A DNA stretch of 26,626 nucleotides from a virus. Both the position numbers and the translations under genes were made by a program. Under the pieces are notes generated by a model, which was given only the letters and a program-made list of their open reading frames with translations, was not told the origin of the DNA and made no database searches. Below, piece after piece: positions 18,573 through 26,626 of this stretch (positions within the stretch are counted from its first letter, which is position 1; every line of letters starts with the position of its first letter). The stretch lies in IMG/VR virus record IMGVR_UViG_3300025282_000201, positions 1 to 26,626 of that record; one strand, 5' to 3'.

Positions 18573-19076
18573 ATGGCTTTAAGACCAGATAGAGTTGAAC
18601 ATTTAACCGATCTTAGCTATTTCATGAACGAAACTGCTGAGCGAGGTATTGTAGTTATTCACGACACTGGAGGTTCCGGTGCCGCTATGGATGACTCAAG
18701 TGCATTAGTAAAGGCGCCCGCTGGAATTGCCACTACTGTTAGTGGTACTAATCCGGCTGGATTGTTATTAAACGATGTTGTTAACCTAGATCTTACCAGA
18801 CAGCATATTAATTATGCTAAAGACGAAGTTCAAAAGGGAAGTAAGGTTCTCTTGCTTCGTCGTGGTACGGTTGTAACTGATCAGATTTCTGGCACTCCGA
18901 CCATTGGTGCCGATGCTTACGTTACTCGTGTTGGTACTATTTCTGCAACGGCAATAGAGGGAGTTATGACTGTCTTTGATGGTACAATTCCTCGACCAAT
19001 TACACCTAAAGTTGGTAGATTTCTTAGTACCTTAGATGCGGATGGTTTTGCCAAGGTTGAAATCAACATTACTTAA
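18573..19076 (+). CDS. Head decoration/stabilisation-like protein, 167 aa
   Basis: A Gly/Ala/Thr/Val-rich beta protein located between scaffold and major capsid gene, where decoration proteins usually lie. Segments LLLRRGTVVTDQI and KVGRFLSTLDADGFAKVEIN fit the compact beta-sandwich style of such proteins. GGGAGAG precedes the ATG at 18573. The assignment rests on position and composition; a minor head protein is the alternative. Confidence 0.65.
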   Translation: MALRPDRVEHLTDLSYFMNETAERGIVVIHDTGGSGAAMDDSSALVKAPAGIATTVSGTNPAGLLLNDVVNLDLTRQHINYAKDEVQKGSKVLLLRRGTVVTDQISGTPTIGADAYVTRVGTISATAIEGVMTVFDGTIPRPITPKVGRFLSTLDADGFAKVEINIT

Positions 19077-19103
19077 TTAATAATATATAAAGGGAGAGAT
19101 TAC

Positions 19104-20111
19104 ATGTCTACTAAAAAGTATTTTGAACCTACTCCAGAAATGAACGAGCTTCTTACCAGAGCTGGTTCTATGAATCGAGAGGAATCTCTTGCAGCTACTC
19201 GTGAGTTAGCGAAAGCACTAGAGCTTCCTCTTCGCAAGGGCGTTATGAGTGGAGATATTCTTGATGGTGTATTTGAGGCGATTACTTTAGCGCCCGGTGC
19301 TACCTCGGAATTTCCGCTCGATTTCTTAGCGCCCGGTACTGAAAAGGAATTTGTGGCTTACACAATTCCTAATCATGGTCGTATTCCAGAGCGACACGTA
19401 GAAGGTGACTATGTCATGGTTCCGACATATGACGTTGGTGCCTCAATTGACTGGTTGCTTAAATATGCCCGTGATGCAAGGTGGGATGTTGTTGGGCGTG
19501 CTATGGATGTCCTTCAAGGTCAGTTCACTAAGAAAATGAACGACGATGGATGGCACACCCTGATCTCTGCTGGTGCTGATCGCAACGTTATGATTTACGA
19601 TGCAGATGCCTCCGCTGGTCAGTTCAGCAAGAGACTGGTTTCTCTCCTGAAAGTTATTATGAGACGAAACGGAGGAGGTAATTCCACCTCAATTAATCGT
19701 GGTGAGTTGACTGATCTTTATCTTAGCCCTGAAGGTATCGAAGATATTCGTAACTGGGGTGTGGATGAAGTTGATCCAACAACTCGACGCGAACTTATCG
19801 TTAGCGATAGTGGCTTGTTGACGCGCATTTTCAATGTAAACCTTCATACTTTAGATGAGCTTGGAGAAAGTCAAGAGTATCAGAATTTCTATAGTTCTGA
19901 TCTTTCTGGTTCATTCCCCAGTAGTAAAACCGAATTGGTAGTTGGTCTTGACCTTCGGAATAGCGATAGTTTCGTTATGCCGGTTCGTGCTCCTGTAGAG
20001 GTTTTCGAAGACGATACTCTGCATCGTCAAAGACGCGCAGGACTATACGGATGGGGTGAGCATGGCTTTGCTGTACTTGATACCAGACGTGTCTTGCTAG
20101 GAGCTTTCTAA
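19104..20111 (+). CDS. Major capsid protein, 335 aa
   Basis: An HK97-fold-type capsid subunit by position, size and pattern. The N-terminal ~50 residues are charged and helical (MNELLTRAGSMNREESLAAT). A middle segment PERHVEGDYVMVPTYDVGAS resembles the strand region near the E-loop, and the C-terminal part (LRNSDSFVMPVRAPVEVFED, then HRQRRAGLYGWGEHGFAVLD) matches the A-domain end of phage capsids. GGGAGAG lies before the ATG. A strong terminator 35 bp downstream fits a highly expressed final gene of the head operon. Whether the N-terminus is removed by the upstream protease cannot be seen. Confidence 0.85.
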   Translation: MSTKKYFEPTPEMNELLTRAGSMNREESLAATRELAKALELPLRKGVMSGDILDGVFEAITLAPGATSEFPLDFLAPGTEKEFVAYTIPNHGRIPERHVEGDYVMVPTYDVGASIDWLLKYARDARWDVVGRAMDVLQGQFTKKMNDDGWHTLISAGADRNVMIYDADASAGQFSKRLVSLLKVIMRRNGGGNSTSINRGELTDLYLSPEGIEDIRNWGVDEVDPTTRRELIVSDSGLLTRIFNVNLHTLDELGESQEYQNFYSSDLSGSFPSSKTELVVGLDLRNSDSFVMPVRAPVEVFEDDTLHRQRRAGLYGWGEHGFAVLDTRRVLLGAF

Positions 20112-20145
20112 ACTACGTTAACTAAATTTGGAAAACGGGATATTT

Positions 20146-20180
20146 ATCCGGTGGTGGCACTCGCTGCCACCGGATTTTTT
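20146..20180 (+). terminator. Strong intrinsic terminator after the capsid gene
   Basis: ATCCGGTGG (20146-20154) pairs perfectly with CCACCGGAT (20167-20175), extendable by TGGCA/TGCCA with a small bulge, and runs into T6 (20175-20180). It ends the head-gene transcript. Confidence 0.9.
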
Positions 20181-20214
20181 CTTACAGTTTTTTATATTAA
20201 AGGAAGGGTAAGTA

Positions 20215-20490
20215 ATGGCAACTTTTGCAATTGAAATTCCTGATGAACAGGTAGAGCGAATACTAACGGCTTTATGTGCTAACTATCAATATAATGCAAC
20301 AGTTTCAGATCCTAATTCTGATAATCCGCAGGATAGTATAGATAATCCACAAACTCCGTATCAGTTTGCTAATGAAATAGTACGAAAATATTTGGTAGAA
20401 AATACTGTATCTTATGAAGCAAAATTAGCTAGACAACAGGCTATGAACAGTCTTGATGCTGCTCCCGTGATTACAGATCCGGCTATATAG
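20215..20490 (+). CDS. Small structural-region protein, 91 aa
   Basis: MATFAIEIPDEQVERILTAL followed by a polar insert (SDNPQDSIDNPQ) and a helical C-terminus. The opening resembles small hypothetical proteins found next to tail and head genes of several phages; no function is established. AAGGAAGGG precedes the ATG at 20215. It lies alone between the terminator and the fibre gene, so it presumably has a promoter in the 20112-20214 gap, where I see none that is convincing. Confidence 0.7.
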   Translation: MATFAIEIPDEQVERILTALCANYQYNATVSDPNSDNPQDSIDNPQTPYQFANEIVRKYLVENTVSYEAKLARQQAMNSLDAAPVITDPAI

Positions 20491-20518
20491 TTTTAATTTA
20501 ATCGAGGGAGATTAAATC

Positions 20519-23500
20519 ATGGGTGATATAGTGTTTTTAGATCGTGCCAAGGAGAATAGCTCCACCGTTGGCACCGGTCCCATTGCTTTAGGAGGAGCTA
20601 CAAGTGGATGTGTTGTTCTCTCTGGTATTGGCAATGGAAATACTACTTATTATACTATCGAAGAAGGTATTACTTTTGAGGTAGGCAAGGGCACATACAA
20701 TTCTAGTGCTAATACTTTATCAAGAGATACGGTATTTACAAGTTCTAATAGCGATGACAGTAAACTTACTTTAGTTGGTGATTCTACTGTGTTTGTTACT
20801 CTTCCCGCTACCATTATGTCGCCATTAAGATCGGGTGCTGATGGAAATTTTGATTCTATTACTTTTGGTGATGGTACATCTCAAATCACATCTCCTACCG
20901 GTGATATTGCTACTGTTTCAGGATTGACTGTCACTAATGTGACTAATATAGCATCTACAGGAGCGACTAACGCTACTGCGATTGCAACGAACGTTACCAA
21001 TATTGCGACTAACGTTACGAATATTGCTGCTACAGGAGCGACGAATGCTGCTAATATTACAACAGTTTCTGGGCTCGTACAAACCTATACTGCTGGAACT
21101 GGCTTAACTCTTGTTGGAACAGAATTTAATACAGCTAATACTGGCAATTTTGATGCTATAACATTTTCGGATGCTATAGATCTTATCACGCCAACCAATA
21201 CTGGAACAATTAAAATTGGAAATGCTGTTGGAAGCGGCACTCAGTCAGGAATGCAGTATATTGGTGGAAGGCAGACAAGTAATGGCTTGAATAAGAACGC
21301 ATGGTTGTATCTTGGTGGTGGAAGTAGACCACTTTCTATAAATTCTTATCAGGGAGATCTCTTTACGTATCAGGTTGGAGACCGCGTGATGCATACCGGA
21401 GATGGTGCTGGCGGTGGAAGTTTTGGGTATATATGTAACTACAACGATCCCGGTGGTGGACGCGATTTAGATTCACAATATTGGACCAGAGAAGACTCTC
21501 TCAAAAACCCTGCCATTATCAAGGCCGACCTTGAAAATAAAATGATGGTAATTGGTGACACAGATGGAAATATGGATAATTATCCATCTGGTACTACTGT
21601 TACAATAGTGCCAAAGAGTCAAGTAGATACCGCTTTGGTTATACGACCCCCGTTACCATCATCGGGTGGAGGAACGGGAGTTCCAGATACAGCGGGCGCT
21701 GGCGCCGTAAATTATGTACCCAATTTAACTGAGTGGTATAGTACAACTGGAAGTTTATCCGCTTGGATGAGATCCAATGGGATTTTATATTGTTCTGGTG
21801 TGCGGCTCGTTGGTGGGGTTGACCAGTTTGGTTTTCCAATACTCGGACAAGGAGGAAGTCTTAGAGTTGATAATGTTGGTGCAACTTCTTCTCTTGAAAT
21901 TAAAGGTGGTTCCAATGTAGGAATTCACTTTTCTGATTCAACTGTAATGGATACTTCTCCCACAGGCGACATTTCGATTGTTTCTGGAATGGCAACTGCT
22001 GGTGGTACGGTGAGTAATATTCAATTTAACGCTGGAACTGGAATTGAGTCTGGTTCTTTTTCAGGATCAACTCAGTTATCTTTTATAGAATCAGACACAT
22101 ACGGAAGTCATCTTTTATTTAGTGGAAATCCAATATCATCTTATAGTCATTCAGGATATGGAAATATTATTTCTATTGGGCATGGAGCTGGAAGCGGAGC
22201 TGTATCGGACCATAATCTGTTTATTGGTAAGGACGCTGGAACTGGAACCATTGGTTCTGATACTATCTTTATAGGTTCTTCTGGATTGATGTCTAGTGAT
22301 GTTGGCTTAACTGAAGGCGTTGTTAGTATAGGTTCAAATACTAGACCAAATTCGACATCTACTATAGTTGGAAAGGTTGACTCATCTCTTGCAGATGCAT
22401 CACTTAGGCAAGGTGGTGCAGGAGCTGTGGCTATAGGTCATAATGCTCTAAGAAATTCAAGAGGTGATTATGCTATTGCTATAGGTGAAAATTCAGCATC
22501 TACAGCGGGTACATCGGGCAAATATACCGTATCTATAGGCGGCACCACCTATTTAAGAGGTGACTATGGAGTGTCTGTTGGTGGATACTCTTCTGCATTG
22601 CTTACTGCGGTAAATTCTTCATATTATACAGCTTTAGGTTATGGAGCATCGGCGGGTAAAAGTGGGGTAGCATTAGGTTATTATGCATCGGCTCCAGCAG
22701 GTGCGTATGTATTAGCTAATGGTTCGGCTACGGCAAATATAGGATTGTCAGGTATTTTTGGATCTCAACTATATATTAATGGTAAGCTGGGTGTTAATGA
22801 AGTAGCTCCAGATGCCACACTAGCAATTGCAAGCACAACAGCTTCAGAGAATGTTGTAGAGATACAGGGAGCGGTAACTCAGTTAGGCTATCTTACCGTG
22901 TGGACAAACTCATCGCTAACTACTTTGGCAGGTATAGGTAATGACGGTACATTTCATTCCTATGGGGGAGATGTTGATTTACATAATGATGGCCGACTTT
23001 TGTTTAACAAAGAAATTAGGATTGGTGATTATGCTGGTTCTACGGGAAATGATACCGACCGTAGTATTTATATAGGGAATTATGCTGGTAGTGGTAGTTA
23101 TGAGGTTGCTCGTGATAATGTTGTAATCGGTTCTTATGCTGGAACGGGAATCTCTTCGCGATTTACTACTTTAATAGGTAATTATGCGGGTAGGAGCTTA
23201 GGAACTGGTAGCTTTAGTTCTTTAGAGGGTTCTGATTATTCTACATACGTTGGATATCTTGCTGGAAAATTTGCAACTGGTATTAATGGTGTTGGTCTTG
23301 GCACTAGCGCAGGAAGCAACTTTGAAGGTAGGGATAGTGTTCACATTGGAGCTAATGCGGGAGCTTATGGGAGTGGGGCGTGGCAAGTCAATCTAGGCTC
23401 AAGCGCTGGAGGCGGCGCTGATTCAAGTGCGAACTATGCAATTAATATAGGTTATGGTGCTGGAATATTATCAACCGGAGATAACACTATATTTATAGGA

Positions 23501-26500
23501 AAATATGCAGGTAAAACTATTAGTGGTGATGATAATATCGAGATAGTTACTGACGGAGCAAACCCAAGTATTATTGGAGTTAATAGTAATAAGCTACATA
23601 TTCAAAATGTTCTTGTAGGTGATACTTCAGCTAAAAAATTGGCCATTGGGAATGTAGGAGCGTCAGATCTATCTCCTGATGCAACCCTAGAAGTTAAGCC
23701 AAATGCTAATTCAGATGTTGGTTTTATTGTGCAAGGAGCATCTAGTCAGACAGCAAATTTAACAGAGTGGCAAGATAGTTCTGAAACTATTTTAGCAAGC
23801 GTAACGGCTGATGGGGCTGTCTCTGCAAGTGGAGCTATAACAGCGGCCACTGGTGTTGCACTTCAGCGTAATACTCCCGCTAGTACAACTGACAAGCTAT
23901 ATAATGTTGGTGGTGCGCTTTACTTTAATGGATCTGCCGTTGATGGTGACACAACTTATACGGCAGGAAGTGGTCTTCAACTAAATGGCACAACGTTTGA
24001 TGCTTTAACCGCGACTACTTCTGCTAGCGGTATAATACAGTTACAAGATTCGGCTACAGATGGAACAATAGATAGGGCAATTACTCCTAATGCTGTATAC
24101 GACATATCCGGTGTTTTAGCTGCGGACGTTGCAAGTACAGGAACAACTAACGCTGCTGCTATCGCAACGAACGTTACCAACATTGCAACCAACGTTACGA
24201 ACATAGCTTCTACTGGTGCAACGAATGCTGCTGCTATCGCAACGAACACGACCAACATTGCGTCTACTGGTGCGACGAACGCTGCTGCGATTGCAACGAA
24301 TACGACCAACATTGCGTCTACTGGTGCGACGAACGCTGCTGCGATTGCAACGAATACGACCAACATTGCGTCTACTGGTGCATCTAATTATAACCTTCTC
24401 AGAAGCTATATCGATACTTCCGATAATGCTACATTCAACAATCTTATCGCCCAAGGTAATTTGACAGTAAGTGGAACTTTAACTTATCTAGACAGTACTA
24501 CCGTAACTATTGCCGACAAACAATTAGAATTGGCTTCTAACAGCGGTACTCCTATTGGAAATGACTCCGCAGTGAATGATGGCGGAATTGTTGTAAAATC
24601 TACTGATAGTGATAAGAAATGGACTTGGTTAGATGCTACAGATGCTTGGCATTCTACTGAAAATATTAGCCTTGCATCTTCTAAGTCATTGATTTTCGGA
24701 GACAGTACCACACAAGCTACATCGGCCACTGGTGAGATTAGCATAGTGTCTGGTTTGACGGTTACTAATGCGACTAATATAGCATCAACAGGTGCGACGA
24801 ACGCTGCTGCTGCCGCAACGAACGCAACTAACATAGCGACTAACGTTACGAACATCGTTGCTACAGGAGCTACTAATGCTGCTGCTGCCGCAACGAACGC
24901 AACTAACATAGCGACTAATGTTACGAACATCGCTGCCACTGGAGCAACGAACGCTGCTGCTATCACAACGAACACAACGAACATCGCTGCTACTGGAGCG
25001 ACGAACGCTGCTGCTGCCGCAACGAACGCGACTAATATTGCGACTAACGTTACGAACATCGCTGCTACAGGAGCTACTAATGCTGCTGCTGCCGCAACGA
25101 ACGCAACTAACATAGCGACTAATGTTACGAACATCGCTGCCACTGGAGCAACGAACGCTGCTGCTATCACAACGAACACAACGAACATCGCTGCTACTGG
25201 AGCGACGAACGCTGCTGCTATCACAACGAACACAACGAACATCGCTGCCACAGGCGCAACGAACGCTGCTGCTATCCTAGCAAGCACTTATACCGCAGGA
25301 ACTGGTTTAACTCTCGTAGGAACAGAGTTTAATACCGCTAACACTGGTAATTTTGATCAAGTTACATTTACTGATAATATCATTAGAATTGGAGATGGGG
25401 CAGGAGCTGAGCATGACGCAACTAATGATGATTTAATTGCTATTGGATATAGAGCTGCAAGTGGTATGGGAGCCAATTCAGATAAGGTGACCGCTATTGG
25501 ATGGAAAGCTGGGATACTGGCTTCTGGAGATACAAATACATTTATAGGATATACCGCTGGCAATGCGATGGTTGGAAATGATAATATATGTATAGGAGAA
25601 GCAGGATATGCTGCGGTTGGAAATGAAAATATATACATAGGTGAAGATGCAGGAATTCAAGTTGATGGTAGTAACAATATAGAAATTGTAACGGACAATG
25701 GCTCAATGACGAGCCCAATTGATAATTCAGATAATAAAATACATATTGAATTTACTCTTATTGGGGATACATCAGCTAAAAAACTTGCTATTGGTAATGT
25801 AACAAGTTCAGACGTATTACCGGATGCTACTTTAGAAATCAAACCCAAAGAACACACAGATGTTGGGCTTATCGTACAGGGTGATACGAGCCATTCGGCT
25901 AATCTCACAGAGTGGCAAAATAGTTCGGAGACTGTGTTAGCAAGCGTAGCTGCTGATGGAGCTATCTCTGCAAGTGGAGCTATAACAGCGGCCACTGGCG
26001 TTGCACTTCAGCGCAATACTCCTGCCACTACAACTGACAAGCTATACAATGTTGGTGGTGCGCTTTACTTTAATGGGTCTGCCGTTGATGGCGATACTAC
26101 ATATACTGCGGGTACTGGACTATCTTTAGCTGGCACAGTGTTTAATATTAGTGGTATCGATAGCACTATGATTGTAAATGGCAGTATAGCCAATGCAGAC
26201 TTAGCTAATTCTTCTGTTACTATTACTGCTGGAACTGGTCTTTCTAATGGTGGTGCTGTATCTCTTGGGTCTTCTGTTACAGTAGATGCCGATACTGCAA
26301 GCACTAGTCAAGTTGGAGTCGTTCAGCTACAAGATTCTGCTACAAATGGAACGACAGACAAGGGAATTACACCTAACGCTGTATATGATATATCTGGCGT
26401 TTTAGCTGCGGACATTGCAAGCACAGGAACAACTAACGCTACTGCTATTGCAACGAACACGACCAACATTGCGACGAACACAACGAACATCGCTGCTACA

Positions 26501-26626
26501 GGTGCGACGAACGCTGCTGCTATTGTAACGAACGCTGCTTCTGCCGCAACGAACGCAACTAATATAGCGACTAACGTTACAAACATTGCTGCTACAGGAG
26601 CGACGAACGCTGCTGCTATTGTAACG
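20519..26626 (+). CDS. Giant tail fibre/adhesin, 3' end beyond the window (>2036 aa)
   Basis: One frame is open from the ATG at 20519 (RBS GAGGGAG) to the window edge. The N-terminal ~100 residues (FLDRAKENSSTVGTGPI, GIGNGNTTYYTI, GKGTYNSSANTLSRDTVF) resemble phage fibre attachment domains. Residues about 540-740 and 830-1010 carry repeats of the IGxxAxxxG type, like the beta-roll head of YadA-type trimeric adhesins. Residues about 1205-1290, 1415-1585 and 1965-2036 are ATN-rich coiled-coil-type repeats. A block containing ANLTEWQ occurs twice. The protein is probably a trimeric receptor-binding fibre. The C-terminal tip is not seen. Confidence 0.85.
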   Translation, partial: MGDIVFLDRAKENSSTVGTGPIALGGATSGCVVLSGIGNGNTTYYTIEEGITFEVGKGTYNSSANTLSRDTVFTSSNSDDSKLTLVGDSTVFVTLPATIMSPLRSGADGNFDSITFGDGTSQITSPTGDIATVSGLTVTNVTNIASTGATNATAIATNVTNIATNVTNIAATGATNAANITTVSGLVQTYTAGTGLTLVGTEFNTANTGNFDAITFSDAIDLITPTNTGTIKIGNAVGSGTQSGMQYIGGRQTSNGLNKNAWLYLGGGSRPLSINSYQGDLFTYQVGDRVMHTGDGAGGGSFGYICNYNDPGGGRDLDSQYWTREDSLKNPAIIKADLENKMMVIGDTDGNMDNYPSGTTVTIVPKSQVDTALVIRPPLPSSGGGTGVPDTAGAGAVNYVPNLTEWYSTTGSLSAWMRSNGILYCSGVRLVGGVDQFGFPILGQGGSLRVDNVGATSSLEIKGGSNVGIHFSDSTVMDTSPTGDISIVSGMATAGGTVSNIQFNAGTGIESGSFSGSTQLSFIESDTYGSHLLFSGNPISSYSHSGYGNIISIGHGAGSGAVSDHNLFIGKDAGTGTIGSDTIFIGSSGLMSSDVGLTEGVVSIGSNTRPNSTSTIVGKVDSSLADASLRQGGAGAVAIGHNALRNSRGDYAIAIGENSASTAGTSGKYTVSIGGTTYLRGDYGVSVGGYSSALLTAVNSSYYTALGYGASAGKSGVALGYYASAPAGAYVLANGSATANIGLSGIFGSQLYINGKLGVNEVAPDATLAIASTTASENVVEIQGAVTQLGYLTVWTNSSLTTLAGIGNDGTFHSYGGDVDLHNDGRLLFNKEIRIGDYAGSTGNDTDRSIYIGNYAGSGSYEVARDNVVIGSYAGTGISSRFTTLIGNYAGRSLGTGSFSSLEGSDYSTYVGYLAGKFATGINGVGLGTSAGSNFEGRDSVHIGANAGAYGSGAWQVNLGSSAGGGADSSANYAINIGYGAGILSTGDNTIFIGKYAGKTISGDDNIEIVTDGANPSIIGVNSNKLHIQNVLVGDTSAKKLAIGNVGASDLSPDATLEVKPNANSDVGFIVQGASSQTANLTEWQDSSETILASVTADGAVSASGAITAATGVALQRNTPASTTDKLYNVGGALYFNGSAVDGDTTYTAGSGLQLNGTTFDALTATTSASGIIQLQDSATDGTIDRAITPNAVYDISGVLAADVASTGTTNAAAIATNVTNIATNVTNIASTGATNAAAIATNTTNIASTGATNAAAIATNTTNIASTGATNAAAIATNTTNIASTGASNYNLLRSYIDTSDNATFNNLIAQGNLTVSGTLTYLDSTTVTIADKQLELASNSGTPIGNDSAVNDGGIVVKSTDSDKKWTWLDATDAWHSTENISLASSKSLIFGDSTTQATSATGEISIVSGLTVTNATNIASTGATNAAAAATNATNIATNVTNIVATGATNAAAAATNATNIATNVTNIAATGATNAAAITTNTTNIAATGATNAAAAATNATNIATNVTNIAATGATNAAAAATNATNIATNVTNIAATGATNAAAITTNTTNIAATGATNAAAITTNTTNIAATGATNAAAILASTYTAGTGLTLVGTEFNTANTGNFDQVTFTDNIIRIGDGAGAEHDATNDDLIAIGYRAASGMGANSDKVTAIGWKAGILASGDTNTFIGYTAGNAMVGNDNICIGEAGYAAVGNENIYIGEDAGIQVDGSNNIEIVTDNGSMTSPIDNSDNKIHIEFTLIGDTSAKKLAIGNVTSSDVLPDATLEIKPKEHTDVGLIVQGDTSHSANLTEWQNSSETVLASVAADGAISASGAITAATGVALQRNTPATTTDKLYNVGGALYFNGSAVDGDTTYTAGTGLSLAGTVFNISGIDSTMIVNGSIANADLANSSVTITAGTGLSNGGAVSLGSSVTVDADTASTSQVGVVQLQDSATNGTTDKGITPNAVYDISGVLAADIASTGTTNATAIATNTTNIATNTTNIAATGATNAAAIVTNAASAATNATNIATNVTNIAATGATNAAAIVT
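24140..24384 (+). repeat. 54-bp (18-codon) ATN repeats in the fibre gene
   Basis: Tandem copies encode ATNAAAI-ATNTTNI-ASTG with minor changes: two heptads plus four residues. The last copies are almost identical at DNA level, implying recent duplication or gene conversion. Related units occur at about 20926-21060, 24767-25275 and 26430-26626. Confidence 0.9.
24861..25015 (+). repeat. 155-bp perfect direct repeat, copy 1
   Basis: Identical to 25065-25219, with an offset of 204 bp (68 codons), within the ATN region of the fibre gene. The frame is kept. Perfect identity, silent positions included, suggests a recent duplication. Confidence 0.9.
25065..25219 (+). repeat. 155-bp perfect direct repeat, copy 2
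   Basis: Second copy of 24861-25015. Such repeats can expand or contract by recombination and alter shaft length in whole-codon steps. Confidence 0.9.
25763..26411 (+). repeat. Duplicated fibre block (homologous to 23618-24118)
   Basis: Both blocks begin GDTSAKKLAIGNV, continue through PDATLE, NLTEWQ and ITAATGVALQRNTPA, and end VYDISGVLAAD. The second copy has an extra segment (about residues 1875-1935, including SSVTITAGTGLSNGG). Both lead into ATN repeats, so the fibre consists of repeated head-linker-stalk units. Confidence 0.8.

Noticed and set aside
23977-25287. Long open frames on the minus strand opposite the fibre repeats (Ala/Val-rich, e.g. AAAFVAPVAAM patterns)
   Set aside because: They are the antisense reading of the ATN codon repeats; no RBS or promoter, and composition is dictated by the sense repeats.

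Overview
The window is part of the genome of a tailed double-stranded DNA phage (Caudoviricetes). It carries a contiguous packaging and head block (large terminase, portal, prohead protease/scaffold, a decoration-like protein, major capsid protein), a very large repetitive fibre or adhesin gene, and a T4 gp55-type late sigma factor candidate. The DNA is AT-rich, with isolated GC-rich intergenic islands. The host cannot be read directly. Near-consensus sigma70 promoters, a lipoprotein signal and a polyketide-synthase-type acyl carrier protein fit a Gram-negative, possibly cyanobacterial, aquatic host, but that is inference.

Left arm (1-7662), all genes on the minus strand: this looks like an early/accessory region of at least 25 very small genes, many of 30-60 codons. 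It is organised as modules. Each begins with a strong sigma70-like promoter, continues through two to seven tightly packed or overlapping genes, and ends near a copy of a conserved ~110-bp intergenic element (six copies). The element has fixed internal geometry: short TAA-N4-TTA-type dyads at offsets 0, +15, +53 and +68 bp around a GC-rich core. Module-head promoters share an extra CGATA..TAGT motif between -35 and -10; promoters inside modules do not. Products include six single-helix membrane miniproteins, a small lipoprotein, two paralogous 34-residue proteins, an SH3-like protein, a minimal SET-domain protein and an HTH protein.

Boundary (7663-7739): a short divergent region with a plus-strand promoter candidate separates the arms.

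Right arm (7740-26626), all genes on the plus strand: two small genes, the Cys4 gp55-like sigma factor and an HTH/coiled-coil protein (candidate small terminase) are followed by a metabolic cassette of an acyl carrier protein, an FkbM-type methyltransferase and a GDP-mannose 4,6-dehydratase. Then come HNH and ERCC4-type nucleases that overlap each other and the large terminase gene. The head block follows: portal, protease-scaffold (with a likely internal start for the scaffold alone), decoration-like protein and major capsid protein, closed by a strong intrinsic terminator. A small structural-type gene and an ORF open to the window edge (>2036 codons) complete the window. That last protein combines a phage-fibre-type N-terminus, YadA-like beta-roll repeats and ATN-type coiled-coil repeats, some duplicated perfectly at the DNA level.

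Interpretation: the sigma factor encoded at the head of the right arm probably helps switch transcription to the structural genes. The left arm looks like a modular set of host-takeover or membrane-modifying genes under host RNA polymerase. The cassette may modify host or virion glycans or lipids.
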